A DNA stretch of 64,000 nucleotides, taken from the NCBI GenBank assembly GCA_026415395.1, contig JAOAHD010000003.1, forward strand, positions 199,195 to 263,194. Reading direction: 5' to 3'. Source of the DNA: Candidatus Binatia bacterium (GTDB lineage: Bacteria; Desulfobacterota; Binatia; HRBIN30). The translations under genes were made by a program, and so were the position numbers. Under the pieces are notes generated by a model that was not told where the DNA came from, did not search any database, and saw only the letters and a list, made by a program, of their open reading frames with translations. Position 1 is the first letter of the stretch, and each line of letters begins with the position of its first letter. Positions 39,115 to 48,624 of this stretch are shown here, piece after piece.

Positions 39115-40377
39115 TTACGCGGCCGCCGCGACTTCGGCGGATTGTCGGTGTCGGGAATATACGAAGCTCAGGAACCGCTCGATGCCGTAAACGACGTGCA
39201 AGCAACGCAGCGAGGGAAACAGATCGAATGCATGCTGGGCCCCGGGAATTTCCGCATACACCACAGGTTGGCGGGAAGCAGCGCGCAACGCAGCAACAAA
39301 GTGCCGAGCCTGCTCCACGGGAACCAGAGTGTCGTGATCTCCGTGCACGACCATGAACGGAGGGGCATCGGCGCGAACCCACGAAATTGGCGACGCCTTC
39401 TCATACGCTTCGGGAGCCTCTTGCAGAGACGCTTTCATCACCTTGCTTTCGAGCAGCCGGTGGATCTCCGCATTGTGGAAGGTGTGAAAGCGGTCTACGA
39501 AGTCGTACACGCCGTACATGGGCACGGCACCCTGGACGGTGGTGTCGCGGTCTTCGAAGCCCGGTTGGTACGCAGCTTCATTGGCCGTAAGGGCGAGCAG
39601 TGCCGCCAAGTGGCCACCGGCAGAGCCGCCGGTCACGACCACGAAATTGGGGTCTGCGCCATATTCGTGTGCGTGTTCCCGGATCCAAACGATAGCAGCC
39701 TTTACGTCAACCAAATGGTCGGGAAATGTGGCGTGCGGGGAAAGTCGATAGTCCACGCTAACGCACAACCAACCACGTCGAGCCATGTGGGTCATCAAGG
39801 GGAGTCCTTGTTCGCTTTTGCTGCCGATGACCCAGCCGCCACCGTGGATTTGCAGAAGCACGGGGCAGTTTTGCGGGCGTGACCGATGGCGATACAGATC
39901 CAAGCGCAAGTTCACACCGGCGACGCGGCGGTACAAAATGTTCTTGAGCCGCTCCACCTCGGGATCGTGAATTGGAAAGGGTAAGGCAATCGCCTTCCAG
40001 TCGAGGGAAGTTGGCCATTGAGATCGCAATTCGGGAAGAACCTGAGCGCGATACTGCGAGCCGAGTCCCTCTCTGAGGGCGTGTTCTACCGCGTCGCCCG
40101 CGCGATCGCCTCGCCAATACGCGGTCCAGAGGGCCCACCAAGAAAACACGAGGATGAGCAGCGGGACTTTACCGACCCAGTGCTGAGACGCCCCGGATCC
40201 CACGAAAGCCAATGCGAGTAGGACCTGGATCCCAATATGATGCAGGGCAAGCTCATCGGTGAGCCAGCCAGCAAAGAAGCTGACGACGGCCCGTCTGCCC
40301 GGACGATAGCTCGGGAACCAAACGTTGTACGTCAAGAGCACGCTGAGTACGGTTAGCAACCACAGCATCACTACCAT
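39115..40377 (-). CDS. Membrane-anchored alpha/beta hydrolase (esterase, HSL type)
   Basis: Four or so N-terminal hydrophobic segments (residues 1-90) precede an alpha/beta-hydrolase domain. The oxyanion motif is HGGGW (about 165), the nucleophile elbow GGSAGG, the acid in HGDHDTLVP, and the histidine in GAQHAFD. The pattern is that of BD-FAE/hormone-sensitive-lipase-like carboxylesterases, with the active site probably on one face of the inner membrane. Length 420. GGAGGTG lies 8 nt before the ATG. It is followed, after about 100 nt, by the phosphotransferase gene in the same direction. The substrate is unknown. Confidence 0.9.
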   Translation of the reverse strand: MVVMLWLLTVLSVLLTYNVWFPSYRPGRRAVVSFFAGWLTDELALHHIGIQVLLALAFVGSGASQHWVGKVPLLILVFSWWALWTAYWRGDRAGDAVEHALREGLGSQYRAQVLPELRSQWPTSLDWKAIALPFPIHDPEVERLKNILYRRVAGVNLRLDLYRHRSRPQNCPVLLQIHGGGWVIGSKSEQGLPLMTHMARRGWLCVSVDYRLSPHATFPDHLVDVKAAIVWIREHAHEYGADPNFVVVTGGSAGGHLAALLALTANEAAYQPGFEDRDTTVQGAVPMYGVYDFVDRFHTFHNAEIHRLLESKVMKASLQEAPEAYEKASPISWVRADAPPFMVVHGDHDTLVPVEQARHFVAALRAASRQPVVYAEIPGAQHAFDLFPSLRCLHVVYGIERFLSFVYSRHRQSAEVAAAA

Positions 40378-40451
40378 GGCCTTTTCACCTCCGGAGGCCC
40401 GGACACGCTAGGGTCTCGGCCTTATCTGCGGTCGCGGGCAGACCCCCTCCA

Positions 40452-41813
40452 TCATGAACACCCGCCCAAGGCGTGGCGAACACCGCGCACGATTTCGTCC
40501 ACCGTGAGCCGTCCGTCGCCACTGCGATCCATCTGCCAGCATCCGAGTGGTTGCGCCTCAGTGAGTAACGCAGCCACCCCTAACACGAGCTCCTCAACGG
40601 TTACTTCGCCGTCTTCGTTACAATCGCCTTCGCACCGAGGCCAGCGGCGGAACGTCGCCACGCTGTCATCGAATTGAGACGCGACGTAAGCGAACCGACC
40701 CGCGGGATCGAAACTCGCATCCGCTGCCCCCGCCAGGCCATCGACGCCATTTTCGCCGTCCCGCACCGCGTCCACGATTTGCAAATCACCGCTCTGTAAG
40801 TCTCGCTCGAGCAACACAACGGTGTCATCGCCGCCACGCGTCACCAGCATCGCCGAACCTTGAGGCGCGAGGGCCAAAGCAGTCGGGCCCGCAGAGTCCC
40901 CACCACCAATAACTTCAGGGTCTGTGAGAGTGCCGACAAACTGGAGGTTGCCGTCGGGGTCCTGTCGAAAATGGCCTACCGCTTCGGTACCTAGCGTGTA
41001 AATATCCCGACCGTCTGGGGAGACGCTCACAGCAACCACACCGGCGAGCCCGCCAACACCGGAAACGCCATCTAGAAAACTCGCGAGTGGAATGAGGTGA
41101 CCTGTCTCTGCCGTTCGCCGCAAGTGCACGAGGCTTGCGGATCCGCTGGACACCACGAACACGTCTGTCCCCGTGGGCGACACCGCCACAGCGGTTGGGC
41201 GAACGAGGCCCTCGACCTCGCCGCTGTCACCACGATCGCTGAGCACTTGGGTTACGGCCAAACGCCCCGAGTGTCTGTCTCGCGTTAAAACGGTGATTGC
41301 GTTGTCTCCGTAACTGACAACGACGAGTTGGCTTCCGTCGGGTACAAACGCCATCCCATGGACCTGTGTAAGGCCGCGTTGGCCTGCGGCACCTCCAAAC
41401 AACGCGTCGACAAAGCGCAACTCTCCGGTGAGTGGATCGCGGGCAAACGTGGCAACTGCGTCGCCAAAAAAGGCCCCTACGTAAACATGTGCTCCATCGG
41501 GCGCGACAACGATGCTAACCGGTCGAAACAATCCGCGAACCTCGCCCTCTTGGTCCAACTTGGCTTGGAGAAAACTCACCGCTCCCGTGACGACATTGCG
41601 GGAAAGCACGACGACGGCGTTGTCATCGAAACTGGCTGTGTAGACGTGTCGCCCGTCGGGGCTGATCGTCACCGCGTGCGCTCCCCCTAGGTTGTATGCG
41701 CCGAGTGGGTCGGCGAGACGCTCAATGAATTCCAGTCGAGGCCCCTGGGCAGCCGCAATGCCGCAACTGAGAATGGTTGCAAGCGCAACCAGCGAGTCGA
41801 TCCTGGCTCTCAT
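40452..41813 (-). CDS. Secreted beta-propeller (lactonase-like) protein with EF-hand doublet
   Basis: A signal peptide (hydrophobic residues about 6-20, ending near IAAAQ) leads into YncE/6-phosphogluconolactonase-like propeller blades (HAVTISPDGRHVYTASFDDNAVVVLSR, MAFVPDGSQLVVVSYGDNAITVL and others). The C terminus has the same paired calcium-loop module seen elsewhere in the window (GDCNEDGEVTVEE and DRSGDGRLTVDE, ending in GGC). The ATG at 41813 is used because GAGGGGGTGAG is just upstream and the signal peptide starts there. Catalytic residues cannot be assigned. It may be a surface-display or binding protein rather than an enzyme. Confidence 0.87.
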   Translation of the reverse strand: MRARIDSLVALATILSCGIAAAQGPRLEFIERLADPLGAYNLGGAHAVTISPDGRHVYTASFDDNAVVVLSRNVVTGAVSFLQAKLDQEGEVRGLFRPVSIVVAPDGAHVYVGAFFGDAVATFARDPLTGELRFVDALFGGAAGQRGLTQVHGMAFVPDGSQLVVVSYGDNAITVLTRDRHSGRLAVTQVLSDRGDSGEVEGLVRPTAVAVSPTGTDVFVVSSGSASLVHLRRTAETGHLIPLASFLDGVSGVGGLAGVVAVSVSPDGRDIYTLGTEAVGHFRQDPDGNLQFVGTLTDPEVIGGGDSAGPTALALAPQGSAMLVTRGGDDTVVLLERDLQSGDLQIVDAVRDGENGVDGLAGAADASFDPAGRFAYVASQFDDSVATFRRWPRCEGDCNEDGEVTVEELVLGVAALLTEAQPLGCWQMDRSGDGRLTVDEIVRGVRHALGGCS

Positions 41814-41832
41814 GCTCACCCCCTCGGGAGCG

Positions 41833-42369
41833 TTACCCCGATCGCTGATACCACATGTTTGGGTGGATCTCCCCCACGTAAGCATACGGTAGATCCAGCG
41901 ACGTGAGGGGCCGATCCACGGCGCCCCAGCGAGCCGCAGTGACGGTTGCAACAAAGGCGGTGCGATCGCCAACCGCGAAACTATCAACCACTTTACACTC
42001 AAGGCACAACAGCGCGGCTAAGAGCCAGGGGACACCCGCGGGGGACCAGAACCAATCTACGCGATCGAGGTTGTTTACTCGTTTAGCGCTAGCGGAATGA
42101 AAGTAATCTTGCAGGCTCTTGGAGCGCTGCCCCACGACGTTGAGTCCAAACCAGCGCTGCTCCACCAGCCATCGGTGCGAGTATGTGCCCTGCCCTACGG
42201 CGGCAATCAGGAGTGGCGGATTGGCCGAAGCCTGCGTGACCCACGACGCTGACATCCCGTGCCCCGATCCGGCTGCACGGGTGGTGAGGATGTAGATGCC
42301 GGTGCTCAATGCGGACCAGACGCCGGCAGTCCGTTCGTCCATTTCCCGCCCCGGGGGTAACCTGGTCAT
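41833..42369 (-). CDS. Flavin reductase-like (FMN-binding split-barrel) protein
   Basis: A flavin reductase domain of about 170 residues: the N-terminal STGIYILTTRAAGSGHGMSASWVTQASANPPLLIAAV is the characteristic FMN-binding stretch, followed by HRWLVEQRWFGLNVVGQRS. Such proteins give reduced flavin to oxygenases or reduce other substrates. It starts 6 nt from the stop of the upstream SDR gene on the minus strand, so the two are likely one operon. No partner oxygenase is adjacent; the ABM-type monooxygenase is far away at 27.2 kb. Confidence 0.88.
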   Translation of the reverse strand: MTRLPPGREMDERTAGVWSALSTGIYILTTRAAGSGHGMSASWVTQASANPPLLIAAVGQGTYSHRWLVEQRWFGLNVVGQRSKSLQDYFHSASAKRVNNLDRVDWFWSPAGVPWLLAALLCLECKVVDSFAVGDRTAFVATVTAARWGAVDRPLTSLDLPYAYVGEIHPNMWYQRSG

Positions 42370-42375
42370 GTGCTG

Positions 42376-43260
42376 TTAGTCTCTTCGCGAGAGTGGTCGC
42401 AGCACCGGCATCTCTCCCGTCGTGCCACGATCCACACCGGCAAACCCTTCGACTGGCAGAGGCGACCCATCGCGCAAGTGGCGGATGGCCATTGCGCCTC
42501 CGGCAGTCGCCCCTCCGTCGGCAACAATGTACGTGCCAGTGACAAAGCGAGAATCTTCCGACGCAAGGAAGAGCGCTACTCCGGCAATGTGTTCTGGCTC
42601 CCCCGCCTCCGGCCACGGCTGAAATTTTTCCAGGAATGCGCGCACCGGCTCTGGGTTGCCACGATGCAACAGCGGCGTCAGGATACCGCCCGGGCAAATG
42701 GCATTGACCCGGATGCGATGGGGTGCGAGCTCAATGGCGGTAGCCCGCGTGAGGTTAATCACCGCTGCCTTGGCTGCGGAATAGGCTTGCGGGCCGTCCC
42801 CGCCATAGAGCCCGGCGATTGAGGCTGTGTTGATGATGGTCCCACCTTGAGGCTGCTGTTTCATGATTCGAGCGGCATGCTTGGTTCCAAGAAACACCCC
42901 ACGCACGAGCACGGCGAAGGTGTAGTCCCAGTCTGTAACGTCAATGTCAGTGATCGGCCCGAACGCACCACCAACCCCAGCGTTGTTGAACATACAGTCC
43001 AGTCGACCCCAGCGATCCATGGCTAAACGTATGGCACGCTCCACCTGAACTTCGTCGGCCACGTCTGTCCGTTGGAACAGGACTCGATCAGTAAAGCCCT
43101 GTTGTTGCGCAGCCGAGAGGGTTTCTTCGCCAGCTTGGGCGTTATAATCCGCGATCACAACTTTGGCCCCCTCCTGCAGAAATCGGAACACCGTGGCGCG
43201 GCCAATGCCGCTTGCGCCACCCGTGATCACCGCCACCTTATCATCGAGTCGCCCGGCCAT
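42376..43260 (-). CDS. Short-chain dehydrogenase/reductase
   Basis: A classical SDR of 294 residues with the glycine motif TGGASGIGRATVF near residue 13, NNAGVGG in the middle, catalytic S in INTASIAGLYGG and YSAAKAAV. The C terminus reads FVTGTYIVADGGATAGG, typical of the glucose-1-dehydrogenase-like and cyclohexanol dehydrogenase-like SDRs, and extends about 35 residues beyond the usual end. ATG 43260 has AGGAGG upstream. It is coupled to the flavin reductase gene. The substrate is unknown, probably an alcohol or ketone in lipid-type catabolism. Confidence 0.92.
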   Translation of the reverse strand: MAGRLDDKVAVITGGASGIGRATVFRFLQEGAKVVIADYNAQAGEETLSAAQQQGFTDRVLFQRTDVADEVQVERAIRLAMDRWGRLDCMFNNAGVGGAFGPITDIDVTDWDYTFAVLVRGVFLGTKHAARIMKQQPQGGTIINTASIAGLYGGDGPQAYSAAKAAVINLTRATAIELAPHRIRVNAICPGGILTPLLHRGNPEPVRAFLEKFQPWPEAGEPEHIAGVALFLASEDSRFVTGTYIVADGGATAGGAMAIRHLRDGSPLPVEGFAGVDRGTTGEMPVLRPLSRRD

Positions 43261-43498
43261 GAGCTCGTTCCTCCTTTCTCCGTGAAGGCGCCAACGCGCC
43301 CTACTCCCTCATGCGCTGAGAACCGTTTGCCACCCTCGTTGCCTCTCACGCAATACAGGTGCAACCGCGGCTGGTGGTATGAGCGAATTTTTTCGGCAGG
43401 ATTCACCGGCGCCTGAGCTAGCGAAACAAGAAGCGTCGCCGGCCAACCTTACTGGATGACTGGATGCTTCCTGACGATCCGACAGGAGCCCTCGCGCG

Positions 43499-44404
43499 TC
43501 AACGGCTCATCTGCACGGCTCGGTACACTGGCGGCGTTTCGAGGAGACAATGATCTGTGGGGCGCGGGAACGAGCCCAGAGGAAACCGAGAGCGCAAACT
43601 GCGGAAGCTTTCGAGAGCGCCGTCGTGCTCGAATCCGAACAAGACCAAAACCACGTGCCGGCCTTCCCTTCGCTCGCGACTCGCGTAAGTCTCGATCCGC
43701 TCAAGCCCTGGGATCTCGTTGAATCGTTGTTCGTCAAACCAGCGGTAAAACTCCTCCAGACGCTCATCCTCCACTTCGAACGCCTGCGCGAAGTAGCTGA
43801 GATTGTCGCGGTCGACCGCGCTTTTGCCTCTCGCCTGGTGGTGATGTTCGTGGTGTTGCGCTCCTGCCCCATGGTGCGACGATGCCGAGGCGTCGTTGTT
43901 GCTTTCCTTTAGGCTGGTGAGGTAGGCCACCAGATCGGCAAGTTGCTCCAGCGTCATGTCTGGATATTCCGGCATGCGTGAGTGCCCGTTTTCGTCGAGG
44001 TAGCCGGGCCCTTCGACCAGGATCGCGTTAGGATTCACAATGGCTTCCGCAAAGTATCCCGGCGGGTGGTGGCTACCCATGCCGGTGAGCTCTGGGCCTA
44101 CGAAGTACGAGCTATCCCCACCTGGGGGGAAGTCCTCGCCGGCAATCTTGTGGCATTTGTAACACCCGAACTCGACAAAGGTCTTGCGTCCGGCCGCAGG
44201 ATCCCCGGGCGCAGGTGAGAACTTCCAGCCAGGCGGTGTGCCGCCCCACGCATGGAGCTGCTCCATGCTGACTCGTAGCCCAGGAGGCGCTGCTTCTCTC
44301 ATCGGCCGATCGAGTCTCTGCTGGGGCTCGCTGCGCTCGCAAGCAAGCAGGGATAATGACAGCACTCCAGCACCAAAATAAATTCTAAAAGCTTTCCACC
44401 GCAT
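43499..44404 (-). CDS. c-type cytochrome lipoprotein with His-rich segment
   Basis: A lipobox ending LSLLAC puts the lipid on C22. The single heme motif is CYKCH (C81-H85), with the axial Met probably among the methionines at about 152-160 (HSRMPEYPDMTLEQ). A hydrophilic stretch near 170-190 is very rich in histidine (SSHHGAGAQHHEHHHQ), suggesting metal binding. The last 100 residues are an unassigned domain. The ATG at 44404 has GGAGGTGAG upstream. It is the last gene of the MbnP/MbnH operon, 103 nt after mbnH, and may be the electron partner of the di-heme enzyme. That role is inference. Confidence 0.85.
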   Translation of the reverse strand: MRWKAFRIYFGAGVLSLSLLACERSEPQQRLDRPMREAAPPGLRVSMEQLHAWGGTPPGWKFSPAPGDPAAGRKTFVEFGCYKCHKIAGEDFPPGGDSSYFVGPELTGMGSHHPPGYFAEAIVNPNAILVEGPGYLDENGHSRMPEYPDMTLEQLADLVAYLTSLKESNNDASASSHHGAGAQHHEHHHQARGKSAVDRDNLSYFAQAFEVEDERLEEFYRWFDEQRFNEIPGLERIETYASRERREGRHVVLVLFGFEHDGALESFRSLRSRFPLGSFPRPTDHCLLETPPVYRAVQMSR

Positions 44405-44507
44405 CGCCAGCTCACCTCCGCCCGTGCTTAGCATCTAGCTGCTCTCCGTTGGGTGTTGGTGCTCATCCGAGGCTTCGTCGCTTGCGACGCGAGACTGGGC
44501 GCGGTCT

Positions 44508-45857
44508 TTATGGGGCAATCTCCGGAGGGCAGCCCGTCAATACGGCATGCACACCCTGCAACAGTTCGTCCACGGTGACGTCACCATCCCCGCTCGGATC
44601 AGCCGCTAAACACTGCGCCAGAGGACCCGTCCCTAGTGCCACGCGCACCGCTCCTACGAGTTCGTTGACCAGCACGGTTCCGTCGTAGTCACAGTCGCTG
44701 ATGCAGGGCCAGACGCGGAAGGGATCGCTAAAACGCGGGTCGGTGGTAAAGCGTTCATCGTCGAGCGATCGTAAGAATGCCAGCAGTTGCTGCTTCTCTT
44801 CGTCAGTCAGCACGAAGCCACGCACAAAGTTGCTCTTATAGGGGTTTTTCGACCCATCGCCCGCGTAAGGGCCCGAGTGGATCGTGCGACCACCGGCAGC
44901 GTAGTGGTCGATCACTTCCTCCAGTGTCGCGATGCTGCCGTCGTGCATGTAAGGCGCGGTGTAACTCAAATTGCGCAGCGTCGGTGCCTTAAAGCGCCCC
45001 ATGTCACTCGGGATGCGGGTGATCTCGAACAGACCCGTATTATCCGGAGGGTACGCGCCCTGGCCATCAATATTGTAAAGCCCATTATTTTGAAAGGAGG
45101 TTTCGTCAAACGGGTTCCCTTCGTGGGTAACAGAAGCCGTGAAGTTGAAGCCGCCGTGGCAGTGGAAGCACTCCAGCCGCTCCGAGAAGAACAACCGGCC
45201 TCCGAAAAATGCGTCCTCGGATAACGCAGCGTCGTCGAGCCCTTGCACGTAGCGGTCGTAGGCCGTGTTCCCCGAAAGCAGAGTCCGCTCGAAGCTTGCG
45301 ATTGCTTTCACCACGTTGCCCAGCGAGACCGGGCGTGCCTCACCGGGAAATGCTTCTGCGAACAAGCGCTGGTACCGAAGATCAGCCTGTAACCGGGCGA
45401 GAAACTCGTCTTCTTTACCAGCGAGGCCGAGCTCCACGGGCCGCTCGTTGAACATGGGAACCAACATTTGGCGCTCGAGGGAGTCCAAGAGGGGATTCGC
45501 CCAGCCTAGGGCCGTAGCATAGGCGACATTGGCCAAGCTCATCGCGCTTCGAGGGTGGACTTCACCCGTGGATCCAACGGCTCGGGCACGCCCATCGGTG
45601 AATGCCTTGGACTGTTGGTGGCACGACGCGCACGACTGCGTGAGGTTGCCCGATAGCCGGACATCGTAAAACAGGAACCGACCGAGCGCGACCTTCTCTT
45701 GGCTCATGGGATTGTCGGACGGCACTTTCGGTTTGGGAAAGCCAATGGGCAGATCGAACACGTAGTCGGAGGCCGGGTCGCCCTGTGCTGCCCATGGCAA
45801 CAAGGCAACGATGCCAGCAATGACGTTTAGCCATTTGATTAACGGCTTCAGCGACAC
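44508..45857 (-). CDS. mbnH: Di-heme cytochrome c peroxidase-like protein MbnH, with EF-hand doublet
   Basis: A periplasmic di-heme enzyme of the bacterial cytochrome c peroxidase/MauG family, MbnH branch. A signal peptide is followed by two heme motifs, CASCH (C76-H80) and CFHCH (C230-H234), and by [19 protein letters not shown], typical of the branch. MbnH of methanotrophs oxidises a tryptophan of its partner MbnP to kynurenine, creating a copper site. Residues about 385-445 are an added calcium-binding doublet ([24 protein letters not shown]), not part of the usual enzyme. It follows mbnP by 10 nt. MbnH rather than another peroxidase is supported by that neighbour. Confidence 0.85.
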   Translation of the reverse strand: MSLKPLIKWLNVIAGIVALLPWAAQGDPASDYVFDLPIGFPKPKVPSDNPMSQEKVALGRFLFYDVRLSGNLTQSCASCHQQSKAFTDGRARAVGSTGEVHPRSAMSLANVAYATALGWANPLLDSLERQMLVPMFNERPVELGLAGKEDEFLARLQADLRYQRLFAEAFPGEARPVSLGNVVKAIASFERTLLSGNTAYDRYVQGLDDAALSEDAFFGGRLFFSERLECFHCHGGFNFTASVTHEGNPFDETSFQNNGLYNIDGQGAYPPDNTGLFEITRIPSDMGRFKAPTLRNLSYTAPYMHDGSIATLEEVIDHYAAGGRTIHSGPYAGDGSKNPYKSNFVRGFVLTDEEKQQLLAFLRSLDDERFTTDPRFSDPFRVWPCISDCDYDGTVLVNELVGAVRVALGTGPLAQCLAADPSGDGDVTVDELLQGVHAVLTGCPPEIAP

Positions 45858-45867
45858 CAGTCGTCTC

Positions 45868-46893
45868 TCAATGCTGTGGAGCTACCCGGAAAAACTTCTG
45901 CAAAGCTGGCACGGGGAGCCCAGTAACGAAGTCGACCCCGAGGTTCTGCAAGATTGCTTGGCAATCACTGTCTCCGGGATCCGACATGCACCCTGGCGGC
46001 GTGCCCGCAACGTTTGCGTTCAAATCAGAATTCTCTAGCAGGGCGGCCAAGTCCGCTACGATTGCGTCGTGCTGCAAAGAGAAGGGGCGCAAAATAATTT
46101 CGGCGCGGTTGGGTCGTGCGCATCCACCGACGACTCCCGGTTGTGCGTAGAAACAGCCAGTGGATCCCAAGTGGACCCGATAGTTGTCGAAGGCGGTGTC
46201 CACCCGTAAGAACTTGTATCCGGCCTGCCAACTCCAAAACATGGCGGTGAGGCTGAGCGGCGGCGGTGCCACGGACGCATCCCCGTGGTTGAGGCGAAAA
46301 GGCACTCCGAGCACAAACCGGATTCCGTTGTAATCGCCGGGGGCCACTCGACCCCGAATGGTGTCATTGGTGAGCACCGTGCCATTCACGCACGGCGATG
46401 TTTTGTTTTCAAAGTCGATCAAGGCCACGTCCTCTAATTGCCAAATACCGTCTTGGTCGAGAAGTACGGGAACCTCACGAGCATCCGCAGTCAAGAGGCG
46501 AACGTTGGAAACGTAGAAACGAAAATCGGATGGCGTAAACTCGCTACCACCTTGCCCAACCCCATTATACGTTGCCCCGCACTGAAAGGGCTCATCCCCC
46601 ACTTGCCCTCGAAACCGGATTTCCACCCGCTGGAAGACGCAGCCCTCGAGGATGTTGTTAACTCCGGCGACGAGTTCGTCCACTGTGACCTCGCCGTCGC
46701 TATTCCGATCTCCCACGCATTGGCCTAGTGCGTCGAAGCGGTACGGGAGTGATTGGCCATCCGATGGTCGCCCAGCGGCTAAGGCAGTCAACAACAGGGA
46801 GAGGGCGACGGCGCCTCGCATTCTTCGCTGCGTTCCTTCTGTCCTCGCTGTCCTTCTCTCCATCTCTTCCGTCCTCCATGTTGGGTTTCTCAT
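45868..46893 (-). CDS. mbnP: Metallo-mystery-pair four-Cys protein MbnP, with N-terminal EF-hand motif
   Basis: The protein carries the MbnP family pattern: [34 protein letters not shown], and the hallmark [18 protein letters not shown], plus scattered cysteines (FQCG, SPCVN, GCFYAQ, GGCARP). In the described system the di-heme partner MbnH modifies a Trp in MbnP, which then binds copper. Here an EF-hand loop ([12 protein letters not shown]) sits near the N terminus, before the MbnP domain. The start at 46893 follows a GGGGA and the upstream stop by 13 nt; a later ATG at 46821 begins nearer the hydrophobic signal segment. Periplasmic or outer-surface location is inferred. It is coupled to mbnH. 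Confidence 0.85.
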   Translation of the reverse strand: MRNPTWRTEEMERRTARTEGTQRRMRGAVALSLLLTALAAGRPSDGQSLPYRFDALGQCVGDRNSDGEVTVDELVAGVNNILEGCVFQRVEIRFRGQVGDEPFQCGATYNGVGQGGSEFTPSDFRFYVSNVRLLTADAREVPVLLDQDGIWQLEDVALIDFENKTSPCVNGTVLTNDTIRGRVAPGDYNGIRFVLGVPFRLNHGDASVAPPPLSLTAMFWSWQAGYKFLRVDTAFDNYRVHLGSTGCFYAQPGVVGGCARPNRAEIILRPFSLQHDAIVADLAALLENSDLNANVAGTPPGCMSDPGDSDCQAILQNLGVDFVTGLPVPALQKFFRVAPQH

Positions 46894-46906
46894 CTCTGGT
46901 TCCCCT

Positions 46907-47491
46907 TTAGGGGGCAGCACCGTCTAGAATCCATTGTGCGATCGCCCTGCGCTCTTGTTTCGATAGCGGGGGGAGACCAAGAGGCATGGGGCTTCCGTAT
47001 TCTGGGGGCACAACCGGCTCCAGCTTAACCCACAGAAAGCTCATCTCGAGGTCCCGAGGCTGTACGCGCCGAAGCCCACGCAGGCTGGCGGCGAAGTTGG
47101 TTGGCGCCGCACCCACGAGCTGTGCCCAGGCGTGCTGGGACTCCAAGTCGAGCCCTGCCACGGGCGCATGGGCCGAATGGCAGCCGCTGTGAGCGCAGGA
47201 AGGCTTGAAGATTCGCTCCTGCAGCTCCCGGAACGTATAACCGCTGGACTGCGAACAACCCTCGAGTGCTGCCAGCACGGCAGCGACAATTTCGTCAACC
47301 GACACGATACCATTTTGGTCGCGATCAGCGGCCGGACACAGCAATACGTCACTGCCGAGTGCAATCCGTACCCCCGTTACGATTTCATCGATGGTCACGG
47401 CTCCGTTTCCATCACAGTCGCCCGCACAAGCTCCTGCTCCGCGTGGGCCGAGCAGCACCACAGTGAGGATGCTTGCGGCGAGAAGCCTCAT
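46907..47491 (-). CDS. Secreted EF-hand doublet protein with a CX4CH cytochrome-like domain
   Basis: A signal peptide (about 1-20) is followed by the calcium-loop doublet (GDCDGNGAVTIDE, DRDQNGIVSVDE). Then comes a cytochrome-like domain of the type FRELQERIFKPSCAHSGCHS, continuing AGLDLESQHAWAQLVG and GSPMPLGLPPLS...IAQWILDGA. The heme-site candidate reads C-AHSG-CH, a CX4CH spacing instead of the usual CX2CH, a variant seen in related planctomycete and myxobacterial proteins. The start at 47491 is chosen for the signal peptide; an ATG at 47554 overlaps the upstream stop and would couple translation. It lies in the MbnP/MbnH operon. Confidence 0.75.
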   Translation of the reverse strand: MRLLAASILTVVLLGPRGAGACAGDCDGNGAVTIDEIVTGVRIALGSDVLLCPAADRDQNGIVSVDEIVAAVLAALEGCSQSSGYTFRELQERIFKPSCAHSGCHSAHAPVAGLDLESQHAWAQLVGAAPTNFAASLRGLRRVQPRDLEMSFLWVKLEPVVPPEYGSPMPLGLPPLSKQERRAIAQWILDGAAP

Positions 47492-47546
47492 GGGCGGCTT
47501 CGCAAGCTGGAGCAGATTCAAAAGTTCGAGGGCAAGCCAAGGTCGG

Positions 47547-48200
47547 CTACTCATGATCGTGGCCGGCATCGACGACCTTTAGCCGCAGCGTGTAGGTCGC
47601 CGATGGGTCGTAAACGGACCCAGCCGCCACGAGACGCAGCCTTACCTTCGGAGTGGCAGTTGCCGGATCCACCCCACCGGGAAGAATCAGTTGCCAGCTC
47701 ACATGGGTGTGGAAGGGAGCGACTCCCAGCAGTGCACGGCTTCCCGCCATGCTCAGCTCGGTGCCCTCAACTTGGATCCGCACGCCTTCGTCGATTTCCA
47801 CAATCTCGATCTCCACTTCGGTGCCGGGCAGGAGCGGCTGCAAGTGTTCCTCCGCCTCGTCTGCGCCCACCGTTTCGAACGCCGGTGAGGTGCCGCTGTA
47901 TACGATCAAGCCTCCCTCGCAACTGTCCCCCACGCCGCCAAGACACTGTTCCTCGGTCAGCTCCGCCGCCCCTTGATCGAAGTCGAAGTGGGCCATGATT
48001 TCGCCTCCGCCGCCATGGTGGGAGCCGATCAGGATGTGAGCGTGTGCTGCTTGTCTTGGGGTAGGAGTTGGGGAGGGCAGGCGGTGTTCAGTTGGTGTCG
48101 GTGACGCGGTGGGATTACTGAGTGGTCCGTTTTCACGATCGTCTCCGCAGCCGACTGCGAACAGTAAGGAAAGAACTGCCCAAAAGTGCTTCGAGTTCAC
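47547..48200 (-). CDS. Lipoprotein with His-containing motifs, function unknown
   Basis: A lipobox ending LLFAVGC (C18) begins a 217-residue lipoprotein. A Thr/Pro-rich linker (about 25-50) is followed by HAHILIGSHHGGGG and, at the C terminus, VVDAGHDHE. Two Cys residues (CLGG, SCEGG) lie mid-protein. I do not recognise the domain. The histidine clusters at both ends, and its place as first gene of the MbnP/MbnH operon, suggest metal handling at the outer membrane. Start is GTG at 48200, with AGGAGG nearby; the longer frame to 48425 has no support. Confidence 0.7.
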   Translation of the reverse strand: MNSKHFWAVLSLLFAVGCGDDRENGPLSNPTASPTPTEHRLPSPTPTPRQAAHAHILIGSHHGGGGEIMAHFDFDQGAAELTEEQCLGGVGDSCEGGLIVYSGTSPAFETVGADEAEEHLQPLLPGTEVEIEIVEIDEGVRIQVEGTELSMAGSRALLGVAPFHTHVSWQLILPGGVDPATATPKVRLRLVAAGSVYDPSATYTLRLKVVDAGHDHE

Positions 48201-48624
48201 CGCGCTCCTCCTGCGCCGGCTTCCATCGCCAAGCATCCGGGAGCCGGCAATTGGGCAGTTTGTCGCACCCATAAGGCTGGCCGACGCCCATTTCGCGGGT
48301 GCATCCCGCCAGCCCCAGCCCGCGCTCCGGGCGCGACACGGGCATATTGATTGGCATAGGGGACGGAACATCGCCTTTGCACTCGAAACGCTTGGGCTAC
48401 GTGACGACCCTTGAGGCTGCGTCATGGAGCTCAGCAGGAAACGGTCCGTTGCATAGCTGCCGACAGCACCGTTTGCTCGGCTGGCCTCGGATCAGCGGTG
48501 AGGCGCGCAGAGGCTGGGCGCCGGTGCCCCCGTAGGAACCTGTCCGCAATGGGACACTCCAGTCCAGAGAAGAGGGTGATGTCTCGCGCCGATGAGCGTC
48601 ACATCGCCTGCGCGCTGTTGCAGA
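48201..48624. other. Intergenic region upstream of the MbnP/MbnH operon
   Basis: This 424-nt stretch separates the operon start from a pseudogene end and should hold the operon promoter. I see no coding potential that survives inspection, no RNA gene and no clear hairpin. Short frames here are shadows. Confidence 0.4.

Noticed and set aside
38637-39882. Plus-strand frames 38637-39356 and 38983-39882
   Set aside because: These are antisense to the phosphotransferase and esterase genes, whose catalytic motifs are clear on the other strand.
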